NCBI RefSeq assembly: GCF_009649785.1
Contig: NZ_WJOK01000007.1
Coordinates: 62,001-126,000, forward strand
DNA length: 64,000 nt
Source: Agrobacterium tumefaciens
GTDB taxonomy: Bacteria > Pseudomonadota > Alphaproteobacteria > Rhizobiales > Rhizobiaceae
Reading direction: 5' to 3'
The stretch's first letter is position 1. Every line of letters begins with the position of its first letter. Shown here one piece after another: positions 53,330 to 62,592 of this stretch. The translations under genes were made by a program, and so were the position numbers. A model generated the notes under the pieces. The model was not told the origin of the DNA and searched no databases. It saw nothing but the letters and a program-made list of their open reading frames with translations.

Positions 53330-54043
53330 TTGCCCAAGAAACTGAGCGACTTCAAATATATGAGCTTCGACGTGGTGGGAACTCTCATCGATTTCGAAGG
53401 TGGCATGAAATCGACCCTGATCCAGATCGGCGCTGAAAACGGCGTTGAGGTCGACGGTGAAAAGGCGCTCGGCCTTTACCGCGCGGCGCGTTACTCCGAC
53501 GCCACCGATCTGTTTCCGGACGATCTCGTCCGCGTCTACCTGATCATCGCTCCGGAACTCGGTTTGCCGGCGGAGCGCGCTCTGGGTGAGCGCCTGCGCG
53601 ACGCAGCAAAAAACTGGAAAGGCTTTGAAGACAGTCGTGCCGCGATGGCCGAGCTTGCAAAAACGCATCGTCTCATTGCCATGACCAACGCCCAGCGCTG
53701 GGCCTTCGAGTATTTCTCGAAGAAACTCGGTAGTCCCTTTTACGCCGCTTTCACAGCGGATGATACCGGCACGGAAAAGCCGGATCCCGCATTCTTCGAG
53801 AAGGTTTTCGCCTTCGTTGAAAGCGAAGGCGCATCGAAGGACGACATTCTGCACGTTGCGCAGAGCCAGTACCACGATATCGGCATTTCACGGAAACTCG
53901 GGATGACCAATTGCTGGATAGAGCGCCGCCACGCCCAGAAGGGATATGGCGGCACCATCGAGCCGGAGAACTTTACCGAACCGGACTACCACTTCACCTC
54001 GATGGCCGGCCTTGCCGAGGCCACGAGACACTCGGGCCGCTGA
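53330..54043 (+). CDS. HAD hydrolase, dehalogenase/phosphatase-like
   Basis: A 237-residue HAD protein. I place the start at TTG 53330 (PKKLSDFKYMSFDVVGTLI), with GGAG 9 nt upstream; an in-frame ATG at 53282 would add 16 residues outside the fold. Nucleophile Asp is in SFDVVGTLIDF; IAMTNAQRWAFEYF and TEKPDPAFF supply motifs II and III, and HVAQSQYHDIGISRKLG motif IV. It resembles haloacid dehalogenase-like proteins, different from the one at 49856. It sits 88 bp before the peptide-binding protein gene and probably in the same transcription unit. Confidence 0.8.
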   Translation: MPKKLSDFKYMSFDVVGTLIDFEGGMKSTLIQIGAENGVEVDGEKALGLYRAARYSDATDLFPDDLVRVYLIIAPELGLPAERALGERLRDAAKNWKGFEDSRAAMAELAKTHRLIAMTNAQRWAFEYFSKKLGSPFYAAFTADDTGTEKPDPAFFEKVFAFVESEGASKDDILHVAQSQYHDIGISRKLGMTNCWIERRHAQKGYGGTIEPENFTEPDYHFTSMAGLAEATRHSGR

Positions 54044-54131
54044 ACCGCCTGTGGCATGACGCGCACTGGGGCGTGGATACCGAAAATTACTGCAGATGCC
54101 ATTTCAACAAATCATACAAAAGGGGAAGACC

Positions 54132-55742
54132 ATGAGTGACAGGATTACAAATTGGACCCGCTCTGACGATGCCGCCGTTGAACAGGCTATCCGTCGCGGC
54201 GCGACGCGGCGAGAGCTGCTTCACATGATGCTGGCCGGCGGCGTAGCACTTTCCGCCGGTTCGGCCATTCTCGGCCGCGCCTCGCAGGCGCTGGCGGCCA
54301 CTCCCGTTTCCGGCGGCACGCTGAAGGCGGCCGGCTGGTCCTCCTCCACGGCCGACACGCTCGATCCCGCAAAAGCCTCGCTTTCGACGGATTACGTTCG
54401 TTGCTGCGCGCTCTATAACCGGCTGAGCTTCCTCGATGTTTCCGGCACGCCCCAGATGGAGCTGGCCGAATCCATCGAAACGAAGGACGCCAAGACCTGG
54501 ACCGTGAAGCTGCGTTCCGGCGTCACCTTCCATGACGGCAAGGCACTGACCGCCGATGACGTGGTCTATTCGCTGAAGCGTCACCTTGACCCGGCCGTCG
54601 GTTCGAAGGTCGCCAAGATCGCCGCCCAGATGACCGGCTTCAAGGCGATCGACAAGAGCACCGTCGAGATCACGCTGGCAAACGCGAATGCAGACCTGCC
54701 GGCCATCCTGGCATTGCATCACTTCATGATCGTTGCCGATGGCGCGACCGATTTCTCCAAGGGGAACGGCACCGGTGCCTTCAAGCTGGAGAAATTCGAA
54801 CCCGGCGTCCGCTCGATCATGTCGAAAAACACCAATTACTGGAAACAGGGTGGTCCGCACGTCGATAGCTTCGAATTTTTCGCGATTGCCGAAGACAATG
54901 CCCGCGTTAACGCCCTCATTTCGGGCGATATCCACCTCGCAGCGGCTATCAATCCGCGTTCGCTGCGCCTGCTCGACAAGCAGGAAGGCATCGTTCTGTC
55001 AAAGGGAACGTCCGGCAACTACACCAACCTCAATATGCGGCTGGACCAGACGCCCGGCAACAATGCCGATTTCATCGCCGGCATGAAGTCGATCGTCAAC
55101 CGCGAGCAGATCGTCAAGGCGGCTCTGCGTGGCCTCGGTGAAGTCGGTAACGACCAGCCAGTGCCGCCCATGAGTCCCTACCACAATCCGGACCTCAAGC
55201 CGAAGGCCTTCGATCCTGATAAGGCGAAGTTCCACTTTGAAAAAGCGGGTCTTATCGGTCAGTCCATCCCGGTCATCACCTCGGATGCTGCAAACTCTGC
55301 CGTGGACATGGCGATGATCATCCAGGCGTCGGCCGCAGAAATCGGTGTAAAGCTGGATGTGCAGCGCGTTCCCTCGGACGGTTACTGGAGCAATTACTGG
55401 CTCAAGGCGCCTATTCACTTCGGCAACATCAACCCGCGCCCAACCCCGGATATTCTGTTCTCGCTGCTTTACGCCTCCGACGCGCCGTGGAACGAAAGCC
55501 AGTACAAGTCGCCGAAGTTCGACAAGATGATGCTCGAAGCACGCGGTATGCTGGACATGGACAAGCGCAAGCAGATCTACTTCGAAATGGAAAAGATGAT
55601 CGCCGACGAAGCCGGCACCATCATTCCCGCCTATATCACCAATGTCGACGCCATCACCTCCAAGCTGAAGGGTCTGGAAGCCAATCCGCTCGGCGGCATG
55701 ATGGGTTACGCGTTTGCTGAATACGTCTGGCTCGAGGCCTGA
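54132..55742 (+). CDS. Peptide/opine-type ABC transporter, Tat-exported substrate-binding protein (SBP family 5)
   Basis: A 536-residue family-5 binding protein. ATG 54132 has GGGGAAG upstream. The N-terminus carries a Tat-like signal (GATRRELLHMMLAGGVALS, twin Arg before a hydrophobic stretch, cleavage near QALAA, residue 56), unlike the Sec signals of the other two in this window. It then shows LAESIETKDAKTWTVKLRSG with VTFHDGKALTADDVVYS. It is the first gene of a four-gene ABC operon whose permeases follow two hairpins. The ligand is unknown, likely tied to the amine-catabolic genes. Confidence 0.9.
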   Translation: MSDRITNWTRSDDAAVEQAIRRGATRRELLHMMLAGGVALSAGSAILGRASQALAATPVSGGTLKAAGWSSSTADTLDPAKASLSTDYVRCCALYNRLSFLDVSGTPQMELAESIETKDAKTWTVKLRSGVTFHDGKALTADDVVYSLKRHLDPAVGSKVAKIAAQMTGFKAIDKSTVEITLANANADLPAILALHHFMIVADGATDFSKGNGTGAFKLEKFEPGVRSIMSKNTNYWKQGGPHVDSFEFFAIAEDNARVNALISGDIHLAAAINPRSLRLLDKQEGIVLSKGTSGNYTNLNMRLDQTPGNNADFIAGMKSIVNREQIVKAALRGLGEVGNDQPVPPMSPYHNPDLKPKAFDPDKAKFHFEKAGLIGQSIPVITSDAANSAVDMAMIIQASAAEIGVKLDVQRVPSDGYWSNYWLKAPIHFGNINPRPTPDILFSLLYASDAPWNESQYKSPKFDKMMLEARGMLDMDKRKQIYFEMEKMIADEAGTIIPAYITNVDAITSKLKGLEANPLGGMMGYAFAEYVWLEA

Positions 55743-55754
55743 TAGACCAAGGGG

Positions 55755-55776
55755 CCGGGCGCCGACGCGCCCGGCA
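55755..55776 (+). terminator. Stem-loop after the third peptide-binding protein gene
   Basis: Perfect 9-bp GC-rich inverted repeat (55755-55763 with 55768-55776, 4-nt loop), 12 bp after the stop codon. No long T-run follows. It fits the pattern of hairpins behind binding-protein genes in this window. Confidence 0.6.
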
Positions 55777-55870
55777 ACCTTTCCGCCGGTGCGGGAAGCC
55801 TCCACAGCTGGAGCGACACTTTGAAAAACAAGCGGTTTTCGCCTGATATCTCGCTACAGCTATATAATTT

Positions 55871-55917
55871 GGATCATGATGATTTCAGGTCGATCGGGCC
55901 TGAAATCATCATGATCC
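55871..55917. repeat. Perfect 19-bp inverted repeat between binding protein and permease genes
   Basis: GGATCATGATGATTTCAGG (55871-55889) is repeated in perfect inverse at 55899-55917 with a 9-bp spacer. It ends 23 bp before the DppB-type ATG, so its stem lies close to that gene's ribosome site. It could be a transcriptional attenuator, an mRNA hairpin or a dispersed palindromic rhizobial element. Confidence 0.8.
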
Positions 55918-55940
55918 AGGCAGGTCGCAGGAGCATGTAA

Positions 55941-56891
55941 ATGAACAGCCGGATACTCTCCCTTATCGCCAGGCGGCTGGTCGTCATGCTGACGACGCTG
56001 CTTATCGTATCGTTTATCGTCTTTTCCGCCACCAGCCTGCTGCCCGGCGACACGGCAACGATCCTTCTTGGCCAGTCGGCAACGCCGGAGGCCGTGGCCG
56101 GTCTGCGCACCGCCATGCATCTCGACGACCCGGCCCTTCTGCGTTTTGTCCGCTGGCTTTTTGGCCTGCTGCACGGCGAACTCGGCACGTCCTACGCCAA
56201 CAATATGGCGATCGCCGACCTCATAGGCCCACGTTTCGTCAACTCCATGAAGCTTGCCGGCATCACCACTGTTATCGCCGTGCCGCTGGCCCTGACGCTC
56301 GGCATCAGCTCCGCCATGCTGCGTGGAACGCTTTATGATCGCGCCGTCACCATCCTGACCATCGGTGTCATTTCGGTGCCGGAATTCATGATCGCGACGC
56401 TCGCGGTTCTGCTGTTCGCCGTATATCTGAAGTGGCTGCCAGCCCTGTCGCTGGTCAGCGAGGTGCATACCGTGTTCGATGTGCTGCGGGTTTACGCCAT
56501 GCCGGTCATCACGCTCACCTTCGTCGTGTCGGCACAGATGATCCGCATGAGCCGCGCCGCCGTCATCGAGACGCTCGATACGCCCTATGTGGAAATGGCG
56601 CTCCTGAAGGGCGCACCGCGCATGCGCATCGTCCTGCGCCACGCACTTCCCAATGCGCTTGGCCCCATCGTCAATGCGGTTGCTTTGTCGCTTTCCTATC
56701 TCGTCGGCGGCGTCATCATCGTTGAGACTATCTTCAATTATCCAGGCATCGCCAAGCTGATGGTTGATGGCGTCGCGACCCGCGACCTGCCTCTGATCCA
56801 GAGCTGCGCAATGATTTTCTGCGTCGGTTATCTCCTCCTCATCACAACCGCCGATATCATCGCCATCATGTCCAATCCGAGGCTGCGCTGA
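55941..56891 (+). CDS. Peptide-type ABC transporter permease, DppB type
   Basis: A 316-residue permease of the DppB class. SRILSLIARRLVVMLTTLLI begins it, the characteristic LLPGDTATILLGQSATPE follows, and a coupling loop ETLDTPYVEMALLKGAPR is present. The family residues PGIAKLMVDGVATRDLPLIQ mark the C-terminus. It overlaps the next permease by one base (TGATG). Confidence 0.94.
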   Translation: MNSRILSLIARRLVVMLTTLLIVSFIVFSATSLLPGDTATILLGQSATPEAVAGLRTAMHLDDPALLRFVRWLFGLLHGELGTSYANNMAIADLIGPRFVNSMKLAGITTVIAVPLALTLGISSAMLRGTLYDRAVTILTIGVISVPEFMIATLAVLLFAVYLKWLPALSLVSEVHTVFDVLRVYAMPVITLTFVVSAQMIRMSRAAVIETLDTPYVEMALLKGAPRMRIVLRHALPNALGPIVNAVALSLSYLVGGVIIVETIFNYPGIAKLMVDGVATRDLPLIQSCAMIFCVGYLLLITTADIIAIMSNPRLR

Positions 56892-57742
56892 TGACCGACA
56901 ATATCAAAACAACTTCGGGGACCTCGCGCTTGGGTTACAAAATCAATGTCGTCGGCGTTTTCGGCTTTCTCGTCATTTTTCTCTGGGCCATGGTTGCGAT
57001 CTTTGCGCCCTATCTCATCCCGCATCCCGTCGGTGAAATCGTCGATCTGGATTATTTCGGTCCGATGACCTCCGATCTCTGGCTCGGCTCCGACTATCTC
57101 GGCCGCGACGTGTTTTCCCGCATTCTCATGGGCGCGCGTTTCACGGTCGGCATTTCACTTGCGGCCGTCACGATCGCCTGCGTGTCGGGCGTCGTTCTCG
57201 GCATGAGCGCTGCCGTGGTCGGCGGCTGGTTCGATGCGGCCCTCAGCCGTTTTCTCGATGCGGTGAACTCCATTCCAAGCAAGCTTTTCGGACTTGTGGT
57301 TGTCGCTGCCGTTGGCTCCTCCATTCCTGTGCTGATCGTCACCCTGTCGGTTATCTATACGCCCGGCGCCTATCGCTTTGCCCGGGCGCTCGCCGTCAAT
57401 GTCAACACCATGGATTTCGTCACCGTGGCCCGCGTGCGCGGCGAGAGCCTCTTGCACCTTATCAGCTCCGAAATCCTGCCCAACATCATCCGTCCCGTGC
57501 TGGCCGATCTCGGCGTGCGCTTTGTGTTCATCGTGCTGCTTCTGTCGGGCCTTTCCTTTCTCGGTCTTGGCCTGCAGCCGCCGAATGCAGACTGGGGTGC
57601 GCTGGTGCGTGAAAACATCGGCGGCCTGCCCTTTGCCGCGCCAGCCGTGATCTTTCCGTCGTTGGCGATTGCCAGCCTGACGATCAGCGTCAATCTGCTG
57701 ATCGACAATCTGCCGCAGAAAATCCGCGACAGGAGCGAATAA
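56891..57742 (+). CDS. Peptide-type ABC transporter permease, DppC type
   Basis: A 283-residue DppC-type permease with WLGSDYLGRDVFSRILMGAR after the first helix, and the coupling loop DFVTVARVRGESLLHL. The C-terminus LLIDNLPQKIRDRSE matches the family. It overlaps the ATPase gene by one base, so the permease and ATPase genes are tightly coupled. Confidence 0.94.
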   Translation: MTDNIKTTSGTSRLGYKINVVGVFGFLVIFLWAMVAIFAPYLIPHPVGEIVDLDYFGPMTSDLWLGSDYLGRDVFSRILMGARFTVGISLAAVTIACVSGVVLGMSAAVVGGWFDAALSRFLDAVNSIPSKLFGLVVVAAVGSSIPVLIVTLSVIYTPGAYRFARALAVNVNTMDFVTVARVRGESLLHLISSEILPNIIRPVLADLGVRFVFIVLLLSGLSFLGLGLQPPNADWGALVRENIGGLPFAAPAVIFPSLAIASLTISVNLLIDNLPQKIRDRSE

Positions 57743-59397
57743 TGACAAATCTTGTTGAAATCCGTGGACTTAAAGTCGAGGCGACCACCGATTCCGGCCG
57801 CCGCATCCAAATCATCAGGGGTGTAGACATCGATATCGCCGATGGCGAGATCGTCGCATTGATCGGCGAAAGCGGCTCCGGCAAGACCACCATTGCACTG
57901 ACATTGATGGGATATGCCCGCCCAGGCTGCCGTATTTCCGGCGGCAGCGTCACGGTGGCAGGCCGCGACATGGTACAGCTTTCCGAAATGGAACGGGCAA
58001 AGATCCGCGGTACGAAAATCTCCTACGTCCCTCAAAGCGCCGCAGCCGCCTTCAATCCGGCGCAAAAGATCATCGACCAGGTCATAGAGGTCACCCGCAT
58101 CCACGATCTGATGCCGCCGCAGGAGGCGCGCCAAAGAGCGGTGGAACTGTTCAAGGCATTGTCGCTGCCCAATCCCGAAACCATCGGCGACCGTTATCCG
58201 CACCAGGTTTCCGGCGGCCAGCTTCAGCGTCTCTCCGCAGCCATGGCGCTGATCGGCAACCCGGACCTGGTCATTTTCGACGAACCGACTACGGCACTCG
58301 ACGTAACGACACAGATCGAGGTTCTCCGCGCCTTCAAATCAGCGATGCGCAAGGGCGGTATCGGCGGCGTTTATGTTTCGCACGATCTCGCAGTCGTCGC
58401 CCAGATTGCCGACCGGATCGTGGTGCTGAAAGGCGGCGAGATACAGGAAACCGGCACGACCACGGATATTCTCGAGAATGCCCAGCATCCTTATACGCGG
58501 GAGTTGCTCACCGCTTTTAACGACAAGGTACGCACCGTAGCGCCGCTAAAACAAATTGACGCGAAGCCGCTGCTGGATATCGAGAAGCTGATCGCCGGAT
58601 ATGGAACGAAAGGCGATGACCATATGCCGCTGGTGCGTGCGGTCGATTCCGTTAGCCTTGCAGTCTATCCCGGACGCAATCTCGGCATCATCGGCGAATC
58701 CGGTTGCGGAAAATCGACGCTGGCGCGCGCCATTGCCGGCATTCTGCCCGCCGCCAGCGGTCATGTCATCTTCGAAGGTCGGCAGCTGGATGCCGATGCC
58801 CGCCGACGCACCAGCAATCAGTTGCGCCGCATGCAGATCGTCTTCCAATATGCCGATACGGCGCTCAACCCGGCCAAATCCATCGAGGATATTCTTGGCC
58901 GGCCGCTGACCTTTTATCACGGCATGAGAGGCAAGGCGCGCGACGCCCGGATCGACCAGTTGCTGGATATGGTGAAGCTGCCGCGCTCGGTTCGCCACCG
59001 CCATCCTTCCGGCCTATCGGGCGGACAGAAGCAACGCGTCAACTTCGCCCGCGCACTCGCAGCAGAACCATCGCTCATCATTTGCGATGAAATTACCTCG
59101 GCGCTTGATACGGTCGTCGCAGCCGCGATCATCGACCTGCTCGGCGAACTCCAGCGAGAGCTGAACCTCTCCTACATCTTCATCAGCCACGATCTCTCTG
59201 TGGTGGAAACCATCTGCGACGAAATCGTCGTGATGTATGGCGGGCAGAAAGTGGAGCATCTGGCAACGGAAGCGATCAAGTCGCCGACCCATCCCTATTC
59301 GAAGCTCCTGTTCTCCTCGGTACCGAAGCTCGACCCGAAATGGCTCGACAATCTTCAGCAGGATGCAGAGTTGGTGCGAGCGTTTTCCAAGAGGTGA
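57742..59397 (+). CDS. Peptide-type ABC transporter, fused two-domain ATPase
   Basis: A 551-residue tandem ABC ATPase with Walker A GESGSGKT at 42-49 and signature VSGGQLQR, then Walker A GESGCGKS and signature LSGGQKQR. Walker B boxes (VIFDEPTTALD, IICDEITSALD) are present; in the second the usual Pro is Ile. It is the third fused DppD-DppF-type ATPase in the window. It is followed by a short inverted repeat and the convergent Lrp gene. Confidence 0.94.
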   Translation: MTNLVEIRGLKVEATTDSGRRIQIIRGVDIDIADGEIVALIGESGSGKTTIALTLMGYARPGCRISGGSVTVAGRDMVQLSEMERAKIRGTKISYVPQSAAAAFNPAQKIIDQVIEVTRIHDLMPPQEARQRAVELFKALSLPNPETIGDRYPHQVSGGQLQRLSAAMALIGNPDLVIFDEPTTALDVTTQIEVLRAFKSAMRKGGIGGVYVSHDLAVVAQIADRIVVLKGGEIQETGTTTDILENAQHPYTRELLTAFNDKVRTVAPLKQIDAKPLLDIEKLIAGYGTKGDDHMPLVRAVDSVSLAVYPGRNLGIIGESGCGKSTLARAIAGILPAASGHVIFEGRQLDADARRRTSNQLRRMQIVFQYADTALNPAKSIEDILGRPLTFYHGMRGKARDARIDQLLDMVKLPRSVRHRHPSGLSGGQKQRVNFARALAAEPSLIICDEITSALDTVVAAAIIDLLGELQRELNLSYIFISHDLSVVETICDEIVVMYGGQKVEHLATEAIKSPTHPYSKLLFSSVPKLDPKWLDNLQQDAELVRAFSKR

Positions 59398-59409
59398 CAA
59401 CATCATTTT

Positions 59410-59440
59410 CGTCATCCTCGGGCTCGTCCCCAGGATGACG
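59410..59440. repeat. Short palindromic rhizobial repeat between convergent genes
   Basis: CGTCATCCT / AGGATGACG inverted repeat (59410-59418 with 59432-59440) in the 103-bp gap between the ATPase and Lrp genes. The core resembles the CGTCATCCTCGGG-type elements frequent in rhizobial intergenic DNA and may also act as a bidirectional terminator. Confidence 0.6.
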
Positions 59441-59500
59441 TTGAGTACGAAGCGACGCGTCTCGACATTCTGGCGCCCCTGCAAAGGGACGTCTTCCACC

Positions 59501-59977
59501 TCAAAGCGGAAACAGGCTGGTCAGCGGCATATGCGATTTGATGATCGGAGATTTCAGCACAACGAAGCTGAAATATTTGTCGATACCGACATCCATGTCC
59601 GTCAGCCGCTCCATGATCGACTGATATTCGACGATGCCGGAGGTGACGAATTTCAGGAGGTAATCGTAACCGCCTGAAACGAGGTGGCATTCTACCACTT
59701 GATCGATCTTTTCGATAACGCCGAGAAAACGGGCGAAGTCGATCTGGCGGTGGTTCTTGAGCGTGATCTCGGTGAATACCGTCAGCGTCTGGCCGAGCTT
59801 GTTGATGTTGATCTGTGCCGAATAACCTTCGATATAGCCCTCGGCCTGAAGCTTCTTGACGCGCATCAGGCAGGGGCTTGGCGAGAGATTGACAAGCTCC
59901 GCCAGCTCGACATTGGTGATGCGACCATTTTTCTGGAGTTCGTAAAGGATCTTGATGTCGATCCGGTCAAGTTTCAT
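59501..59977 (-). CDS. Lrp/AsnC-family transcriptional regulator
   Basis: A 158-residue regulator. ATG 59977 (MKLDRIDIKILYELQKNGR) begins the classical Lrp helix-turn-helix (about 1-60, VELAELVNLSPSPCLMRVKK); a longer frame to 60097 would add 40 residues and is rejected. The C-terminal RAM ligand-binding domain includes VVECHLVSGGYDYLLKFVTS. It is divergent from the FAD oxidase gene at 60209 and convergent with the ABC operon, so it probably senses an amino acid and controls the oxidase and/or transport genes. Confidence 0.92.
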   Translation of the reverse strand: MKLDRIDIKILYELQKNGRITNVELAELVNLSPSPCLMRVKKLQAEGYIEGYSAQININKLGQTLTVFTEITLKNHRQIDFARFLGVIEKIDQVVECHLVSGGYDYLLKFVTSGIVEYQSIMERLTDMDVGIDKYFSFVVLKSPIIKSHMPLTSLFPL

Positions 59978-60208
59978 CACGTGCGGAACCCCTTTTATAT
60001 TTTTTCGTGCGCGCGGCATAAAATTCTGACGCGGCCATGGAAATCTTATCACATGAGCGTGCCCTGTCGACGCGGGGATGTTTTTTTCATCCAGCATAAA
60101 GAGTTGCAGACATGGCTACGAACAGCAGGAGATTCCGGCAATCGGCGCAGTCTGGCAGCGTTTACCCGGCGACCAAGGTAAATTAAGACGAATACAAGGA
60201 GCCCCACC

Positions 60209-61534
60209 ATGCCTGCGCCGCTGCAACAGATCACGACATCACCGGAACTGCCGAAATCGGCGGACGCCGTCATTATTGGCGGCGGTATCGTCGGCGTGTT
60301 CGCAGCCTATTACCTCGCCCGGCGTGGCCTGAAAGTGGCTCTTGTCGAAAAAGGTCTTGTTGGCGCGGAGCAATCCAGCCGCAACTGGGGTTGGTGCCGG
60401 CAGCAGAACCGCGACGCCCGCGAATTGCCGATTTCAACGCAGAGCCTGACGCTCTGGGAACGGTTTGCCGCAGAAAGCGGCGAAGACACCGGTTTTCGCC
60501 GCTGCGGATTGTTCTACCTGAGCGACAACGAAGCTGAAATTGCCGGCTGGGCGCGCTGGCGCGACTTTGCCATCACCGCAGGCGTGACGACGCATATGTT
60601 GAGCGCGGATGAGGCGAGCAACCGCGGACGCGCAACTGGAAAACGCTGGAAGGGTGGCGTCTTTTCGCCAACGGACGGCACCGCCGATCCCTCGATGGCG
60701 GCGCCGGCCGTCGCGCGTGCCCTCATGAAGCTGGGCGGAACGGTGCACCAGAATTGCGCCGCGCGCGGTCTGGAGACGGAAGGTGGCCGCGTTAGCGCCG
60801 TCGTTACCGAAAAAGGCACGATCCGCACCAAAACCGCCATCATGTCCGGCGGCGCCTGGGCCTCGTCCTTCTGCCGCCAGCTTGGAATTCGTTTTCCGCA
60901 GGCCGCTGTCCGCTCCTCAATTCTGTCCGTCACGGCAGGTGCAGAAGGACTGCCGGATGCGCTGCATACAAAAGCCGTTTCTGTAACACGCCGGAGCAAC
61001 GGCGGTTACACGCTCGCCATCAGCGGCCTCGGTCGCATCGACCCGACCGCGCAGCAAATGCGGTTTGCACGCGAATTCGTTCCGATGTTCCTCAAGCGCT
61101 GGCGCAGCCTGCGACCGGGTGGATTGGAGGGGATTCGCGGTGGGCACGAAACGCTGAAACACTGGCGGCTCGATGCGCCGACGCCGATGGAACGGGTTCG
61201 TATTCTCGATCCGAAACCGAATGCCGCCGCCATCCGTGAGACCCACAAAAGGGCGCTGGAACTTCTGCCTGCACTCCGCAAAACCCAGATATCCGCTGCC
61301 TGGGCCGGCTTCATCGACAGCACGCCGGATGGTGTGCCCGCCATCGGCGAGACCAGCGAATTGCCCGGCTTCATCCTCGCCGCCGGTTTCAGCGGCCACG
61401 GTTTCGGCATCGGCCCCGGCGCTGGCCACCTGATCGCCGATATCGTGACGGGTTCAACCCCGATCGTTGACCCCGCCCCGTATCATCCCAGCCGTTTCCT
61501 TGACTCGTCATGGGGCAAGGTCGCGGATTTCTGA
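60209..61534 (+). CDS. FAD-dependent amino-acid oxidase/dehydrogenase (DAO/DadA-like)
   Basis: A 441-residue DAO-family flavoenzyme. The FAD motif is AVIIGGGIVGVFAAYYLARR at about 20-39, with SSRNWGWCRQQNRDARELPI after it. The C-terminal HGFGIGPGAGHLIADIV loop matches D-amino-acid dehydrogenase-like proteins. It is divergent from the Lrp gene (231-bp shared promoter), an arrangement typical of Lrp-controlled amino-acid oxidases. It oxidises an amino acid or amine; the exact substrate is not readable. It is distinct from the PuuB-like oxidase at 48567. Confidence 0.88.
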   Translation: MPAPLQQITTSPELPKSADAVIIGGGIVGVFAAYYLARRGLKVALVEKGLVGAEQSSRNWGWCRQQNRDARELPISTQSLTLWERFAAESGEDTGFRRCGLFYLSDNEAEIAGWARWRDFAITAGVTTHMLSADEASNRGRATGKRWKGGVFSPTDGTADPSMAAPAVARALMKLGGTVHQNCAARGLETEGGRVSAVVTEKGTIRTKTAIMSGGAWASSFCRQLGIRFPQAAVRSSILSVTAGAEGLPDALHTKAVSVTRRSNGGYTLAISGLGRIDPTAQQMRFAREFVPMFLKRWRSLRPGGLEGIRGGHETLKHWRLDAPTPMERVRILDPKPNAAAIRETHKRALELLPALRKTQISAAWAGFIDSTPDGVPAIGETSELPGFILAAGFSGHGFGIGPGAGHLIADIVTGSTPIVDPAPYHPSRFLDSSWGKVADF

Positions 61535-61566
61535 TTGTTCTGCGCAGGCCAACAGACGAATCAAAA

Positions 61567-61597
61567 CAGCACCCGCAGGCATGACCTGCGGGTGCTG
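61567..61597 (-). terminator. Terminator between convergent oxidase and binding-protein genes
   Basis: Perfect 13-bp stem (61567-61579 with 61585-61597, 5-nt loop). In the minus direction it is followed by TTTTGATTC, so it mainly terminates the amino-acid binding-protein transcript; it may also block plus-strand read-through. Confidence 0.85.
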
Positions 61598-61622
61598 CCG
61601 TCCACCGCATTTATTCGACCGG

Positions 61623-62558
61623 TCAGCTTTTCGGCAGGCCGGGTGGGTTGGTTCTCGATTCCGGCAAGGCCTCTTCCGAAAGCTGCCAGCGTTCCAGTAT
61701 CTTCGCGTAAGCGCCGCTCTTGATCAGATCGTTGGTGGCGAGCGTCAGCGCATCGGCCAGTCCCGAACCCTTGCGGGTGGTGATGGCGACATCCGAACGT
61801 TCCGGCCAGCCGGCGGAGAGTGTTCCGACACGCTTGATGGTCTTGTCACGCGCGGCGATGAAGACCAGCTGCGCATGCGGCTGGACGATCACATCGGCCC
61901 GCCCGGCAGAAAGCGCGACAAGCCGGGTGGCCTCGTCGTCATAATATTGCAGCTCGAGCGGTTTTAAACCGGCGGCTACATTCTCGTCATTCCATTTCAG
62001 CAGAATACGCTCCTGATTGGTTCCAGCGCCGACGATGATCTTCAGGCCCGCCGCATCCTTCGGCTCATTTATGGCGGTGATGCCGCTGTCGGACTTCACG
62101 AAAAAGCCGTGCAGGCCCTGACGATAGGTGGAGAAGTCGAACTTCTCCTTGCGCTGCTCGGTCACCCCGACATTGGAGATGACAGCATCGTATTTGCCGG
62201 AGGCAAGCCCCAGCGGCCAGTCGGCCCAGGCGACAGCAACCAGCTCAAGCTCAAGGCCGAGACTATCAGCCACCGCAAGCGCATAGTCCGGATCGGCACC
62301 CACCACGGTCTTGGCGTCCGTCGCATAGGTCGCGAGCGGTGGTCCGCCAGGTGCAACCGCGACCGTGAGTTTGCCCGGGGTGATGAATTTGAAATCTTTC
62401 GGGATGGCGGCGATCGCTGCGGGGTCTTTTTCTACCCTGATCCGGCCAGGCTGGTCTGGCGAAAGATCGAAGACATCAGTTGCGAAAGCCGACCCGAAAG
62501 CGGCGATAGAGAGAAAAACGCCGAACGTGACTGTGGCAAGACGAGAGGTGAGTGCCAT
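61623..62558 (-). CDS. Polar amino-acid ABC transporter, substrate-binding protein (SBP family 3), copy 2
   Basis: A 311-residue periplasmic protein. ATG 62558 has GGGGAG upstream and starts a signal peptide (MALTSRLATVTFGVFLSIAA, cleaved near AFA). Family-3 features: GKLTVAVAPGGPPLATYATD, DPDYALAVADSLGLELELVA, and KYDAVISNVGVTEQRKEKFDF. It shares its overall sequence and the last residues SRTNPPGLPKS with the upstream paralogue, so the pair arose by tandem duplication. It ends the visible operon. Confidence 0.92.
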   Translation of the reverse strand: MALTSRLATVTFGVFLSIAAFGSAFATDVFDLSPDQPGRIRVEKDPAAIAAIPKDFKFITPGKLTVAVAPGGPPLATYATDAKTVVGADPDYALAVADSLGLELELVAVAWADWPLGLASGKYDAVISNVGVTEQRKEKFDFSTYRQGLHGFFVKSDSGITAINEPKDAAGLKIIVGAGTNQERILLKWNDENVAAGLKPLELQYYDDEATRLVALSAGRADVIVQPHAQLVFIAARDKTIKRVGTLSAGWPERSDVAITTRKGSGLADALTLATNDLIKSGAYAKILERWQLSEEALPESRTNPPGLPKS

Positions 62559-62592
62559 TCTGGCTCCCCGATAAAATGAATTGCAGGACGGA

